A stretch of 64,000 nucleotides of DNA from Paenibacillus alba (GCF_013204855.1 NZ_JABMKZ010000015.1:1-64000), one strand, 5' to 3'. Numbered from the stretch's first letter, positions 25,029-34,374 are shown. Translations and numbers: made by a program. The notes: a model not told the origin generated them from the letters alone.

Positions 25029-26087
25029 TTACTTGGACAACTCTCTGACTGGATTGAACCAGGCATCTTCGACGGTCAGGAATTTCTCCTTGCCTGACTT
25101 TTGCTTGAACATACCGGATTCCTTTGAATCCTTAGGCAGAATAATTTTAGGATTGTTGGTCACGGCATCTGATGTAAAAGCATCCTTCAATTTCTTCTGA
25201 TCCTCTGCGCTTATTGTGCTTGTATTAACGGCAAAGGGCGAGTTGAGAACAGGAGTTACGGAAATGAGCGAAAACTCCTTGCCGATCAGCGTATTGAACG
25301 GCTCAGCTGCGCCTTGTTTAATTTTATAAACTGCTCCCGCCTTATTGGCTGTTCCGGATGACAGCTCGACATAATTGGATATGCACGTATCACAGAACGC
25401 AGCAATATCGGCTTTGCCAGTCAAAAGGTTGACTGCTGCGCCCTGATGCGAGCCGCCAAACAGCACTTCGCTGAAAAACTTGTCCTTCCCGCCTTGAATC
25501 AGGTCATCGGCAGTCAGTTTCTTATATTTATCCTGCTTGCTGAAATAACTTACAATGGCTGCGGATGGCACTTTGAAGCCAGATGTAGATGAGTTGGACA
25601 CGAAGGAGAACTTCTTGCCGGCAATGTTGTCAATCGCGAAACCACTGCCGCTTTTATAGGCTTCTTCATCGCCTTTTCTCACATTCAGCCAGCTGTAATA
25701 GACCGCGTCATCCAGCGTTCCGGACTCGCCGCTTGGCACAACAAGGGGTTGAACCTTTTTATTTTTGGCGTTCGCTTCAATGTAGCCTTGAGGCCCCATG
25801 AAAGCTAAATCCGCATTGCCGTTGGCAATGGCTTCGATGGCAATGATATAATCCGTTGTTGTTTTATGCTCGACTTTCTTGCCTGTTGCCGTTTCAATGA
25901 CCTTGCCAAGCTCTTCGCGGGCATCTTTCAGATCCGCTCCGGACTCATTGGGGTACCAAGCAATCGTGATGGTGTCCTTCGTTTTTACGGGTGCAGCAGC
26001 TTTCTCAGCGTCGCCAGCCTTGGATGCGCAGCCTGTAACTACAGCTGCAAGGGTTAATGAAATAGCAAGTACCAAAAGTTTTTTCAA
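25029..26087 (-). CDS. phnD: Phosphonate-binding lipoprotein PhnD
   Basis: The 352-residue protein has a signal peptide and lipobox LAAVVTGC, then a PhnD-type binding domain: IAWYPNESG, FMGPQGYIEA (about 100), SFVSNSSTSGFKVP and DTCISNYVE. It captures phosphonate or phosphate ester outside the membrane. The TTG at 26087 is chosen because GGGAGGAG lies 7 nt upstream and the signal peptide begins there. It follows phnL by 84 bp, so the uptake genes lie at the end of the C-P lyase operon. Confidence 0.93.
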   Translation of the reverse strand: MKKLLVLAISLTLAAVVTGCASKAGDAEKAAAPVKTKDTITIAWYPNESGADLKDAREELGKVIETATGKKVEHKTTTDYIIAIEAIANGNADLAFMGPQGYIEANAKNKKVQPLVVPSGESGTLDDAVYYSWLNVRKGDEEAYKSGSGFAIDNIAGKKFSFVSNSSTSGFKVPSAAIVSYFSKQDKYKKLTADDLIQGGKDKFFSEVLFGGSHQGAAVNLLTGKADIAAFCDTCISNYVELSSGTANKAGAVYKIKQGAAEPFNTLIGKEFSLISVTPVLNSPFAVNTSTISAEDQKKLKDAFTSDAVTNNPKIILPKDSKESGMFKQKSGKEKFLTVEDAWFNPVRELSK

Positions 26088-26171
26088 GTTAACTCTCCTC
26101 CCGATTTGCAAAGCTTTGTAATGGACAACCTTCATACCCAAGCTATATATCAACGGACGGATTGGACACTT

Positions 26172-26900
26172 TTAATGTGGTGTAAGGTTGGTTTGTCGAT
26201 CAGCCATTAAGAATTTGCCGTCCTTTATTTGATATTCCCGGTTGCATAGGTTCTCCATAAATTCAAGGTCGTGGAAAATACCCAGCATCGTCGTGCCTTC
26301 CTTCATGAGCTGTTCGATCAGTACTTTTACTTTCACTTTGGAGCTATGGTCCAGACTCGCCGTGGGCTCATCCAGCAGCAGCAGCCTTGGCCGCTTGACC
26401 ATCGCTCTGGCGATGTTGAGACGCAGCTTTTCACCACCGGAGAAAGTTCCCGGGTAGCTGTCCCATAAGCTTCGATCCAGCTCGAAATGCTCGAGCATTT
26501 TTACAGTTTCATTTTCCGCATATTCCGTCTCGTGGCCCATCTCTACGATGGCATGGCGGATAAGCTCTCTGGCCGTCGTGCGCGGCATCACATTCAGAAA
26601 TTGAGACACATACCCGATCTCGAATTTCCGCAATTCAATCATCATTCGCTCCGAAACAGTGACCAGATCAATCCGGCCAAAACGTTGAGAATGGTACCAG
26701 ATGTGCCCTGCATGAGGCAGATAAGTGCGGTAAATGCATCTGAGCACGGTCGACTTACCGCTTCCGCTTCTCCCGGTAATGCCTACGAATTCTCCCTCTT
26801 TCAGGTAGAGATTTACGTCTTCAACTGCCTTAATATGTTTGTTCAAGTTGTGCAAAGTGAAAGATTTGGACAACTGTTCGATAGACAGAAGGCTATCCAT
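26172..26900 (-). CDS. phnL: C-P lyase system ATP-binding protein PhnL
   Basis: The 242-residue ABC-type ATPase has GRSGSGKST, VSQFLNVMPR, FSGGEKLRLNIARAM and LLLLDEPTASLD. PhnL is not a transporter subunit; it associates with the C-P lyase complex and with PhnI supports attachment of phosphonate to the ribose of ATP. Here phnL follows phnM, whereas the Escherichia coli order is phnK-phnL-phnM. Confidence 0.93.
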   Translation of the reverse strand: MDSLLSIEQLSKSFTLHNLNKHIKAVEDVNLYLKEGEFVGITGRSGSGKSTVLRCIYRTYLPHAGHIWYHSQRFGRIDLVTVSERMMIELRKFEIGYVSQFLNVMPRTTARELIRHAIVEMGHETEYAENETVKMLEHFELDRSLWDSYPGTFSGGEKLRLNIARAMVKRPRLLLLDEPTASLDHSSKVKVKVLIEQLMKEGTTMLGIFHDLEFMENLCNREYQIKDGKFLMADRQTNLTPH

Positions 26901-26913
26901 GCCATCACCCCCA

Positions 26914-28095
26914 TTAGATTCTGTAATTCGTTTTCTGAATCAGCTTGCCATCCACCATCACTGCCGTAATAACCGGGAATTCATCGGGCTCCAGCCGCTC
27001 AATAATAAGCAGATCGGCCTTTTTGCCTTCACGAATCGAACCTAAAATCTCGTCCATGTTGACGGCTCTTGCAGGATTCAAGGTCACGAGCTTGAACATT
27101 TCGACCAAGCTCTTCTCATACTGGCTGGCTAGCTGGAAGACCGCATGAAGCATCGCAGCCGGATAATAATCGCTGCACAGAATATCAATGGAGCCATCAT
27201 TTACGGCTTCTGCCGCAGATAGGTTGCCGCTGTGCGAGCCTCCGAGAATGACGTTTGGCGCGCCGGCTATCGTGAATAAGCCCTTCTCCTTCGCTTTGCG
27301 AGCGATGTCCAGTGTAATCGGGAATTCGCTGATGGTCGTGCCGAAGCTTTGCACTAGGTCGAGCTTTTCCACTGAATCATCGTCGTGAGAAGCGATCGCG
27401 ATGTTCCTTGCTTTGGCCATCTCCGCGATTTCACGGATGGCGTCGACGGTCATTTTCTGCTTGGACTGATGATTGGCAATGATGAGTTCCACATTTTCAT
27501 CAGAAACGTTGTCATATCCCCGAATCGTCTTTTTATACAGCTCCAAATCTCTGTACTGTCCTTGCCCTGGAGTGTGATCCATAAAAGAAAGGAGATGGAC
27601 TTTCTCCTCCATGATGTACGCTTTTAAGCTTTCGATTTCGTCCAGATTGTCAATCTCGAATCGGGCATGAAAGCGGTGACGAACCAAATGCTTGCTGTGG
27701 TGGGTTTGATCGATCAAATCGACCAACTTGCGTACATTCTCAGGCTCACGGATAGGCCTGTACTTGTAGTCAACGGATTTGAAGATAGACAAGGAGTGAT
27801 ACATCGTCGTAATGCCGTGAGCGATCAATTCCTTCTCCGTTTCGCGCAGGCTCAGGCGGAAATCAATTAAAGAAGTTGGTCTTGGAGCTGTCATATGCTC
27901 GATATAATCGGAGTGGATGTCAATCAATCCTGGGGCAATGTATCCGCCGCAAGCATCAATAATTTCGGTATTCGCATCAGGAGTAAACTCATCTCTGCGC
28001 ACGATCTTAGCAATTCGGTCTTCGAAGACGAAGAGGTCATAACCTTCTAATAGCGCCTCTTCGGTAATAATAATTCCGTTCGTTATCAGATACAT
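26914..28095 (-). CDS. phnM: Alpha-D-ribose 1-methylphosphonate 5-triphosphate diphosphatase PhnM
   Basis: The 393-residue amidohydrolase-superfamily enzyme shows the metal site GLIDIHSDYIEH (about 57), SFMDHTPGQGQYRD (about 190) and ASHDDDSVE. PhnM removes pyrophosphate from the ribosyl phosphonate triphosphate so that PhnJ can act. It starts with GGAGGAG upstream and lies between phnK and phnL. Length is normal. Confidence 0.95.
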   Translation of the reverse strand: MYLITNGIIITEEALLEGYDLFVFEDRIAKIVRRDEFTPDANTEIIDACGGYIAPGLIDIHSDYIEHMTAPRPTSLIDFRLSLRETEKELIAHGITTMYHSLSIFKSVDYKYRPIREPENVRKLVDLIDQTHHSKHLVRHRFHARFEIDNLDEIESLKAYIMEEKVHLLSFMDHTPGQGQYRDLELYKKTIRGYDNVSDENVELIIANHQSKQKMTVDAIREIAEMAKARNIAIASHDDDSVEKLDLVQSFGTTISEFPITLDIARKAKEKGLFTIAGAPNVILGGSHSGNLSAAEAVNDGSIDILCSDYYPAAMLHAVFQLASQYEKSLVEMFKLVTLNPARAVNMDEILGSIREGKKADLLIIERLEPDEFPVITAVMVDGKLIQKTNYRI

Positions 28096-28128
28096 GGGAT
28101 AAGCTCCTCCTATTTATTCGCTACAGCG

Positions 28129-28971
28129 CTACAGCATGGAGTGCACTAACTGCTGCGTATACGCGTGCTGGGGATCTTCGAGAATTTGGTCTGTTAAGCC
28201 TTGCTCAACCACCTGTCCATCGAGCATTACCATCGTTCGGTCAGCCAGCATACGGATGACGCCAAGATCGTGGGACACGAGCAGGATGCTGATATTCAGT
28301 TCCCTTTGCAGATGCTTGATCAAATCCAGCACATTGGCTTGCACAGATAAGTCCAGCCCGGTGGTTACTTCGTCGAGCAGCAGAATCGGCGGATTGTTGG
28401 ACATCGCTTTGGCAATCTGCACGCGCTGCTGCATACCGCCAGAGAAGTTTTTTGGCGCTTCCTTCATGCGATACACCGGAATATGAACCCGCTCGAGCAG
28501 CTCGCTGCCCCGCGATTCCATAGCCGCTACGTTCCGGCTTCCGGCGGCAATCATCTTCTCCGCAATATTCCCGATGGAGGAAAAATCCATCCGCAGCCCC
28601 ATCACCGGATTCTGATACACCTTGCCCATCAGATGGTTGCGAATAAATCGCTTCTGTTGGGACGATTCTTGAAACAGGTTGCTGCTGCCTTCCTTATAGG
28701 GAGTAAGGTACGCCTCCCCCTCGGTTACTTCCTGATCGAAATAGAGACATCTCATCAGCGTCGACTTGCCGCTTCCGCTTTCCCCTACGATGCCTAGGAC
28801 TTCACCGGGGTATAGGTCAAATGAGATATCTTGGCAAGAATAAACCGTCGCGCAAACCGGGCAGTAATTTTTATCGAGTTGGCGGTGCTTGCCGCTGCAA
28901 TGGCTGCAGCCTGCGCCAAATTGTTTGTTTAAATTGTTCACTCGCAGGATTGGGGCTGAAAATTCACCCAT
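28129..28971 (-). CDS. phnK: C-P lyase ATP-binding protein PhnK with Cys4 insertion
   Basis: The 280-residue ABC ATPase has GESGSGKST, FSGGMQQRVQIAKAM and LLLDEVTTGLDLS. PhnK docks on PhnJ in the C-P lyase core. The first 50 residues hold an insertion absent from E. coli PhnK: GCSHCSG (about 20), then NYCPVCATVYSC (about 36), giving two CxxC knuckles that look like a zinc ribbon between the first beta strands. I recall similar insertions in other Gram-positive PhnK-like ATPases, so it is probably real family variation. Confidence 0.93.
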   Translation of the reverse strand: MGEFSAPILRVNNLNKQFGAGCSHCSGKHRQLDKNYCPVCATVYSCQDISFDLYPGEVLGIVGESGSGKSTLMRCLYFDQEVTEGEAYLTPYKEGSSNLFQESSQQKRFIRNHLMGKVYQNPVMGLRMDFSSIGNIAEKMIAAGSRNVAAMESRGSELLERVHIPVYRMKEAPKNFSGGMQQRVQIAKAMSNNPPILLLDEVTTGLDLSVQANVLDLIKHLQRELNISILLVSHDLGVIRMLADRTMVMLDGQVVEQGLTDQILEDPQHAYTQQLVHSML

Positions 28972-28977
28972 TTTTCT

Positions 28978-29829
28978 TCACCTCTTATAAGAAGACTGCT
29001 GATTCATTTGACTTAGACAGTAGCTTGTATCGTTGCACTGATAGTAGCTGGCAGCTTGCTCCGTATCGTATAGCTCATCCATAAACACATGCTGGGCGCC
29101 GCATTGTCTGCAGCTTTTACCAAGAAAGGACTCCGGTTCAAAGGGAACATCCTCGAAGGCCAAAGAGACAACTTTTGTATACGGAGGAACAGCGTATATT
29201 TTCTTCTCCCGGCCCGCGCCAAGTAAAATGAGTGCTTCTGAGCTGTTTAGCTTCGGATTATCGAACTTGGGGATTGGACTTGGCGCCATCACGTAACGAT
29301 CATGCACCATAACAGGATGATCAGCCCCGGTAGAGACGCTTCGGTACTTCATAATCTGCTCGAACAACATCAGCCATGCCCCGCTGTATTCCTTCTCCCC
29401 ATGAAGACGCTTGGTCTCCAGTTCACTGGATTCATACATTCGCAGCGGCTCTGGCATCGGAACTTGCAGGACCAGTATTTGACCCGCATGCAAAGGAATT
29501 TCCGGCACACGATGCCGGGATTGAATTAGCGTAGCTTTGTCCGTCTCGTCTACCGTGACTACACCGGTCGTTTTGTTAATCAGCTTCTTCATACTGACTG
29601 CGTTGACTGACTCATCCGAGCCTTGGTCAATCACTTTGAGCACATCCGACTTCCCGATTAAGGAAAGCGTAAGCTGCAGCCCCCCCGTTCCCCAGCCACG
29701 CCCGATGGGCATCTCTCTGGAGGCGAATGGAACTTGATAGCCCGGAATCGCAATCGCTTTGAGCGTTGCCCGCCGGATCTCCCTTTTGGACCCTTCATCA
29801 AGAAAAGCGAAGTTGTATTGAATTTGCAT
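28978..29829 (-). CDS. phnJ: C-P lyase PhnJ (radical SAM)
   Basis: The 283-residue enzyme cleaves the carbon-phosphorus bond of ribosyl phosphonate phosphate, giving a 1,2-cyclic phosphate and a hydrocarbon such as methane. Visible are the PhnJ signature GRGWGTGGLQ (about 43), the CRQCGA pair (about 243) and QCNDTSYC near the end. The last two cysteines are six residues apart, as in E. coli PhnJ, where three cysteines bind the 4Fe-4S cluster and the fourth forms the catalytic thiyl radical. All four are present, so it should be active. Confidence 0.96.
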   Translation of the reverse strand: MQIQYNFAFLDEGSKREIRRATLKAIAIPGYQVPFASREMPIGRGWGTGGLQLTLSLIGKSDVLKVIDQGSDESVNAVSMKKLINKTTGVVTVDETDKATLIQSRHRVPEIPLHAGQILVLQVPMPEPLRMYESSELETKRLHGEKEYSGAWLMLFEQIMKYRSVSTGADHPVMVHDRYVMAPSPIPKFDNPKLNSSEALILLGAGREKKIYAVPPYTKVVSLAFEDVPFEPESFLGKSCRQCGAQHVFMDELYDTEQAASYYQCNDTSYCLSQMNQQSSYKR

Positions 29830-29834
29830 AGACT

Positions 29835-30956
29835 CTACTCCTCTTCCGATTCCACGGACTGGTTCTGCCTTGTTTTGCGCACATCGTTCAGCTTGGATTG
29901 GAAGGTAACATAGTGCGGCATTTTCAAGTGTGAAATAAATCCTGTGGATTCCACCGAATCAATATGATAAAGCACGAATTCCTCGTTCTGCGTTGGCACG
30001 CTCTTATTGCCGCCTTCCAGACTTTTGTCCAAAATGCTCATGGCAATGGCTTTCGTTTCATTCTGTCCGAAGCAAAGTCCGTAGCCGAAGTCCAGCTTAA
30101 GCTCCTTTGCGCCATTCTCCTTCTTAATCGTTGCCGGAACGAGCATTTCTACTTCCGACACTTTAATCTCGCCTATATAGTAAGCTTCATCATCCTCTTC
30201 ATTGGGATGCAGCGGACTTTCCACATAAATCGGGAGTTGACCAACCCGCAGTTCACCAACCGTCGGATGAATCATGCCGTAACCGCGAATAACCGCGTAG
30301 GCCAAGGATGTGACGGCACCTGTCTGGCCTCTTGTCAAAATTTGCAGCTTCTCGCTCCGGCTCGCCGGAAAGGTCAGGCTGGTTCGGGTAACATCGTCCG
30401 GTTCCGTATTGTCGAGTGGGCAGTCCGTAATCAGCCCTTCTTTTCTAAGATAATCCAGCACCTTGGGCAGGCGGTCTTCAACGGCTTCAGCTGCTTGAGT
30501 ATCCTCCGCGCCTATATATACCTGCAACCAACTGCTTACGCGATCTTCTGTTTCTTCCAGGAGGTCGAAGTCCAGCATGCGATGCGAGTAATCTGTCGAT
30601 GCACCTAAGATTTGCCCGCCGGGAATATCCTTGAAGGAGGCGGAAATTCGCCTTTCTACACGCATTTCCTCTGGGTTTACCAGCTTGGAATAATGCTTTC
30701 GGGGCAGTGTTGACCGATAAGCACGCAGCAGGAACACAGCTTCTTCGGGACTGCCTTCCGCTTGCTTGATGGCCAAAGCTGCGAGCTGTTCGCTGTAAAA
30801 ACTGCTCTCTGACATCACCTGATCGATTAAGCCTCTCATCCCCGCTTCGATCGTATCCACATCAAGGAACTTGCCGTTCTTCAATCTTTCGAATTGAATG
30901 CGTTGCAGCGATTCTTCAATCGCTTGTGTGCCGCCTTTGACTGCTACATATCCCAT
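29835..30956 (-). CDS. phnI: C-P lyase core subunit PhnI
   Basis: The 373-residue protein is PhnI, the nucleosidase-like subunit that transfers phosphonate to the 1-position of ATP ribose in the PhnGHI(L) reaction. It begins MGYVAVKGGTQAIEES and contains DYSHRMLDFDLLEE, typical of the family. The ATG at 30956 is chosen because GGAGGAGG lies upstream and the gene then starts one base after the phnH stop; the longer frame to 31079 lies inside phnH. Confidence 0.95.
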   Translation of the reverse strand: MGYVAVKGGTQAIEESLQRIQFERLKNGKFLDVDTIEAGMRGLIDQVMSESSFYSEQLAALAIKQAEGSPEEAVFLLRAYRSTLPRKHYSKLVNPEEMRVERRISASFKDIPGGQILGASTDYSHRMLDFDLLEETEDRVSSWLQVYIGAEDTQAAEAVEDRLPKVLDYLRKEGLITDCPLDNTEPDDVTRTSLTFPASRSEKLQILTRGQTGAVTSLAYAVIRGYGMIHPTVGELRVGQLPIYVESPLHPNEEDDEAYYIGEIKVSEVEMLVPATIKKENGAKELKLDFGYGLCFGQNETKAIAMSILDKSLEGGNKSVPTQNEEFVLYHIDSVESTGFISHLKMPHYVTFQSKLNDVRKTRQNQSVESEEE

Positions 30957-30957
30957 T

Positions 30958-31554
30958 TCACTTATCCTCCTCCGCCTGAACCTGAGTCGTTCTAGGCAAA
31001 GCAAGCAAACGATGGCTCGCATCCACCAAGATGCAATCCAGGCCCAGCGGGTATTCCGCATTCCGCTCTGCACGAGCATCCATCCAATTCCCGCCCAGCA
31101 GCATCTCGGCGCTTGAAAAGGATTGAATGCCCGGTCCTGACAATCGCAGCTTCGTTCCTCCGTATAGACTTTCTGTCTCGATAACTAGCGTAGCCGAAAA
31201 GTGCGGATCTCTCAGATCGCCGATTTTGGCTGCTTGAAGCGCTTGGAGCAGATCGTCCGGCTGTGCGTCGCGCAAAACAAAAATATAATCTGCCTCACCG
31301 ACCTCAGCCTCTCTCGCATAGCTCATCTGTTTGAACCATTGCGTCACTTGCGTTTCCCGCTCCGAGAACACTTTGAAGGAGACTTCCGTATCCAGCAGCA
31401 TCTCGGCCATGATCCATGTAGCTGGCAAGCAGCCATTGCCTGTTTCCAGCTTCCCTGCTTCTTCGGTGAGATCCGACACTATGCCGGGCCTTGACAGGGA
31501 GTCAACCAACTTTCTATAAGCTCTTTGTACATCGTGAACCAGATCTAGTTTCAT
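30958..31554 (-). CDS. phnH: C-P lyase core subunit PhnH
   Basis: The 198-residue protein is PhnH, a structural subunit of the PhnGHIJ core (MKLDLVHDVQRAYRKLVDSL at the start, LSRPGIVSDL, LSGPGIQS near 150). It sits between phnG (15 bp upstream) and phnI (1 bp downstream). It has no catalytic motif of its own. Confidence 0.93.
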   Translation of the reverse strand: MKLDLVHDVQRAYRKLVDSLSRPGIVSDLTEEAGKLETGNGCLPATWIMAEMLLDTEVSFKVFSERETQVTQWFKQMSYAREAEVGEADYIFVLRDAQPDDLLQALQAAKIGDLRDPHFSATLVIETESLYGGTKLRLSGPGIQSFSSAEMLLGGNWMDARAERNAEYPLGLDCILVDASHRLLALPRTTQVQAEEDK

Positions 31555-31569
31555 GGTGAGTATCTCCTT

Positions 31570-31995
31570 TCAATCCGTGTCCATCGTTTCAAAATCAACT
31601 TTGGTCTGCAGCACCTTCGCCTGGAAGGCCGCACGTCCGACGGTGATCAAATCGCTTTCTGCTTGCAGAATGCTGGACCATTCCTTCGTTTCTTTCAGGC
31701 CAGCCGCATATGCGGCATCGATGACAGCCAGGGCATAGGCTTTTTCCGGATCATCGCCTTTGATAAGACCGACACCGATTGCGCCTTCAATCTGTACTTT
31801 GCATTCGGTCACCAGCACTTCTCCCAAGTAAAATAAGCTTTTTTGCGCAGTTTCTCTTACCTTGACCATGACAAGTCCATGATTCGGCTCTTCAATCACA
31901 ACGATGTTGTAACGGTTCATGATGTCTCGGGATAACGAAATTGCGACTTCGGGAGATCCGTTAATCAAAATCTCTGTTCTTTGCTTTCGTTTCAT
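31570..31995 (-). CDS. phnG: C-P lyase core subunit PhnG
   Basis: The 141-residue protein is PhnG, the smallest subunit of the C-P lyase core; FYLGEVLVTECKVQI and GDDPEKAYALAVIDAAY are characteristic. It starts with GGAGGT about 6 nt upstream. A 91-bp gap separates it from the upstream regulator gene; I see no clear promoter there, so it may be in the long operon. Confidence 0.92.
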   Translation of the reverse strand: MKRKQRTEILINGSPEVAISLSRDIMNRYNIVVIEEPNHGLVMVKVRETAQKSLFYLGEVLVTECKVQIEGAIGVGLIKGDDPEKAYALAVIDAAYAAGLKETKEWSSILQAESDLITVGRAAFQAKVLQTKVDFETMDTD

Positions 31996-32086
31996 GCTTG
32001 GACCTCCTTGATCTTAGAAGCCTTTCATCACTTCGAAATTCACTTTATCTTGTTGCCAGGCTAGCGGCTGTTAAGATTAAGTAAAT

Positions 32087-32788
32087 TCAAATTTCATAGG
32101 AGAAACAGTCTCCACGGTACAAAATTTTGCTGCATTCCAACGTCGTCCCTGACTCCGTATCTATGCACCCGGATTCGAGCACCAGCAAAGGAATAAGGCT
32201 GGAGCATGCCAGCAAATTCCTCTCATATTTAGAGGGGAACGTCACACGAAGAATCGTTTGTTTGGATTGAAATTGGTGATAGCCCTTGCTTTGGTAATAT
32301 TGGAACATGGAAGTTATTTGTTGTCCTTCTTTGCAAATGTGAGGAAACATAGATTCCAGGACGTAGGAAGTATGCAAGGCAATAGACTGCCCATTTACGA
32401 TCCTCAGACGCCCCACTCTATACACGTTGTCGTCTTCATCAGCTTGAAGGGATTCATAGATTTTATTGTTAAACTCAATAGGCTCGCAAAAAATATTCTT
32501 AGATTGATAGTTGTAGCCCAAATCATTCATTTTCTGGCTAAAGCTGATACTGCCGGAAAGATCGAGCGGAATGCGAAGATTTCTGTCCTGCACGAAGCTG
32601 CCTTTGCCTTGCTTAGAGTAAATATAGCCCAGCTCCTGCAACCGTTCGTAGGCTTTGCGCGCTGTGATTCTTGGGACTTTGAAGCGGTCCGCAAGCTCAT
32701 TTTCCGAAGGCAATTTATCATCAGACTCAAATTTGCCGGATTGGATTGCCGTAATGAGGTAATCCATAATATCCATCTCTTCAGACAT
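32087..32788 (-). CDS. PhnF-like GntR regulator
   Basis: The 233-residue protein has an N-terminal GntR winged helix (DKLPSENELADRFKVPRITA, about residues 22-41) and a UTRA-type ligand domain. Position directly before phnG matches phnF regulators, which control phosphonate genes. It lies within the presumed operon, 18 bp after the hexapeptide transferase gene, with GGAGG upstream. A candidate operator is the TAACTTG/CAAGTTA repeat in the operon's leader region. Confidence 0.82.
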   Translation of the reverse strand: MSEEMDIMDYLITAIQSGKFESDDKLPSENELADRFKVPRITARKAYERLQELGYIYSKQGKGSFVQDRNLRIPLDLSGSISFSQKMNDLGYNYQSKNIFCEPIEFNNKIYESLQADEDDNVYRVGRLRIVNGQSIALHTSYVLESMFPHICKEGQQITSMFQYYQSKGYHQFQSKQTILRVTFPSKYERNLLACSSLIPLLVLESGCIDTESGTTLECSKILYRGDCFSYEI

Positions 32789-32806
32789 CCCCGCTACCTC
32801 CCCAAA

Positions 32807-33439
32807 TTAGCCGTATTTTTTGATAAAGCTGTTGACATCGTTCAATTCATGAAATCGTTCCTCTAACCAATCACGCGGCCAATCCCACCAAGCAATCTCC
32901 AGCAAACGGTCACTGATCTCCTTGGTAAATCGGGATTTGATCGGCTTTGCTGTCACCCCAACCACGATCGTGTACGGCTCAACATCCTTGGTCACGACAG
33001 CGCCTGAGCCAACAACGGCTCCGGTTCCGATATGAACGCCTTTCATAACAATAGCCCCGTGCCCAATCCATACATCATGGCCGATGGTCACACGGTTGCC
33101 TCTGCGCCAATCGAAAATCTCATCATCATCCGTCCCCGCAAAACCATAAGCAGCACGCCGATACGTCATATGGTGCTGTGTCACCCGATCCATGGGATGG
33201 TCGACTGGATTAATACAAACATGCGAAGCAATAGAGGTGAATTTGCCCACCTCTGCATAGTTGATCGTGACATCATCCATCGTATAGGAATAATCCCCGA
33301 TGCGAGCTTCAATCATCTTGTTGCGCGGACCGATGGAGGTCCAATCTCCTGCAAAGCTGTTCAAGATATGGCTGCTTTCATGAAAGCGGGGCTCAACCGA
33401 CAGCGGCGAATGGGCATCGACTTGATGAATTGGCTTCAT
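32807..33439 (-). CDS. Hexapeptide-repeat transferase of phosphonate clusters
   Basis: The 210-residue left-handed beta-helix protein has hexapeptide repeats (VTIGHDVWIGHGAIVMKGVH, then GTGAVVGSGAVVTKDV, about residues 115-155) and INPVDHPMD. A subfamily of these CoA-dependent acyltransferases is tied to phosphonate clusters (TIGR03308 type). It may acetylate aminophosphonates, a role played by PhnO in E. coli, but no substrate is shown. It is in the operon between the PHP gene and phnF. Confidence 0.85.
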   Translation of the reverse strand: MKPIHQVDAHSPLSVEPRFHESSHILNSFAGDWTSIGPRNKMIEARIGDYSYTMDDVTINYAEVGKFTSIASHVCINPVDHPMDRVTQHHMTYRRAAYGFAGTDDDEIFDWRRGNRVTIGHDVWIGHGAIVMKGVHIGTGAVVGSGAVVTKDVEPYTIVVGVTAKPIKSRFTKEISDRLLEIAWWDWPRDWLEERFHELNDVNSFIKKYG

Positions 33440-33478
33440 AGGTAAACGACTCCTTTGGCGGATAATGAAATGTATGTT

Positions 33479-34339
33479 TCACAATTTCGATGTCGATGGT
33501 TTGCGTGCCCGAAGAAGCTGCACCGTGTCTATACCGGGACTTTTGCTGCCCAGCTCTACTTCTTTTTCTCCATAAAAGCCGTGAAAATCAGAACCGCCCG
33601 TCATCACCAAGTCGTATTCCTCGGCACAACCGCGTGCTCTCTCTTCATCTTCCGGTCCATGCAGCGGATGCCATACTTCAATGCCTTGAAGGCCTGCATC
33701 TACAAGCGCAGGCACCGCTTCGAAGCTCCGATACTGTCCAGGATGCGCCAGTACGGGGACTCCGCCAGCTGCTAAAATAGCCCGAATCGCATCTCCTGCA
33801 TCGACATACTTGGTTGGGATGTAGGCGATACCCGGCTGCTCCCCGTTCAGACCGCGTGAGAACAACTTTTTATATAACTCGCCGTAGATTGAGGCCGTAT
33901 AGCCCTGATCAATCAACGCATGCATGATGTGCTGTTTGTAAACCCCCGTACCGCCTTCTGCATAATGAAGCACTTGCTCCCATGTGATGGCATAACCAGC
34001 TTCAATTAGTCGATCGACAGCTGTCCGGCAGCCTTCATGACGCATTTCTAATAGCGGGCTGCAAAGCGTGTCCAACGCAGCATGTCCAGGCTCTACAAAA
34101 TAACCAAGAATATGAATTCGGCGATTCCTTATAAAATCATAGGCTGAAATTTCAATGCCTGGAATGATTTCCACTCCTCGTTTCAGCCCTTTGTCGACCA
34201 TTGAAGCGAGCTCTTGAGTCGTATCATGATTGGTAATAGCCAGATGAGAGACCTCACTTTGAATAGCTAAGTCCAGGATTTCATCAAATGTAAAAGAACC
34301 GTCAGACAATCTCGTATGGCAATGCAATTCTGCTTTCAT
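33479..34339 (-). CDS. PHP-domain phosphoesterase of the phosphonate operon
   Basis: The 286-residue protein has the PHP motifs HCHTRLSDGS, ITNHDT, LAHPGQYR and GGSDFHG. The start at 34339 has GGAGG six bases upstream. The cluster has no phnP (ribosyl cyclic phosphodiesterase) and no phnN. A PHP enzyme from Eggerthella lenta (PhnPP) hydrolyses 5-phosphoribosyl 1,2-cyclic phosphate to ribose 5-phosphate and phosphate. I infer the same job here, which would complete the pathway. Generic PHP nucleotide phosphoesterases are the alternative. Confidence 0.8.
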   Translation of the reverse strand: MKAELHCHTRLSDGSFTFDEILDLAIQSEVSHLAITNHDTTQELASMVDKGLKRGVEIIPGIEISAYDFIRNRRIHILGYFVEPGHAALDTLCSPLLEMRHEGCRTAVDRLIEAGYAITWEQVLHYAEGGTGVYKQHIMHALIDQGYTASIYGELYKKLFSRGLNGEQPGIAYIPTKYVDAGDAIRAILAAGGVPVLAHPGQYRSFEAVPALVDAGLQGIEVWHPLHGPEDEERARGCAEEYDLVMTGGSDFHGFYGEKEVELGSKSPGIDTVQLLRARKPSTSKL

Positions 34340-34374
34340 AACAACCTCCGCAAAATGGGTATAAGATAGGCTGG

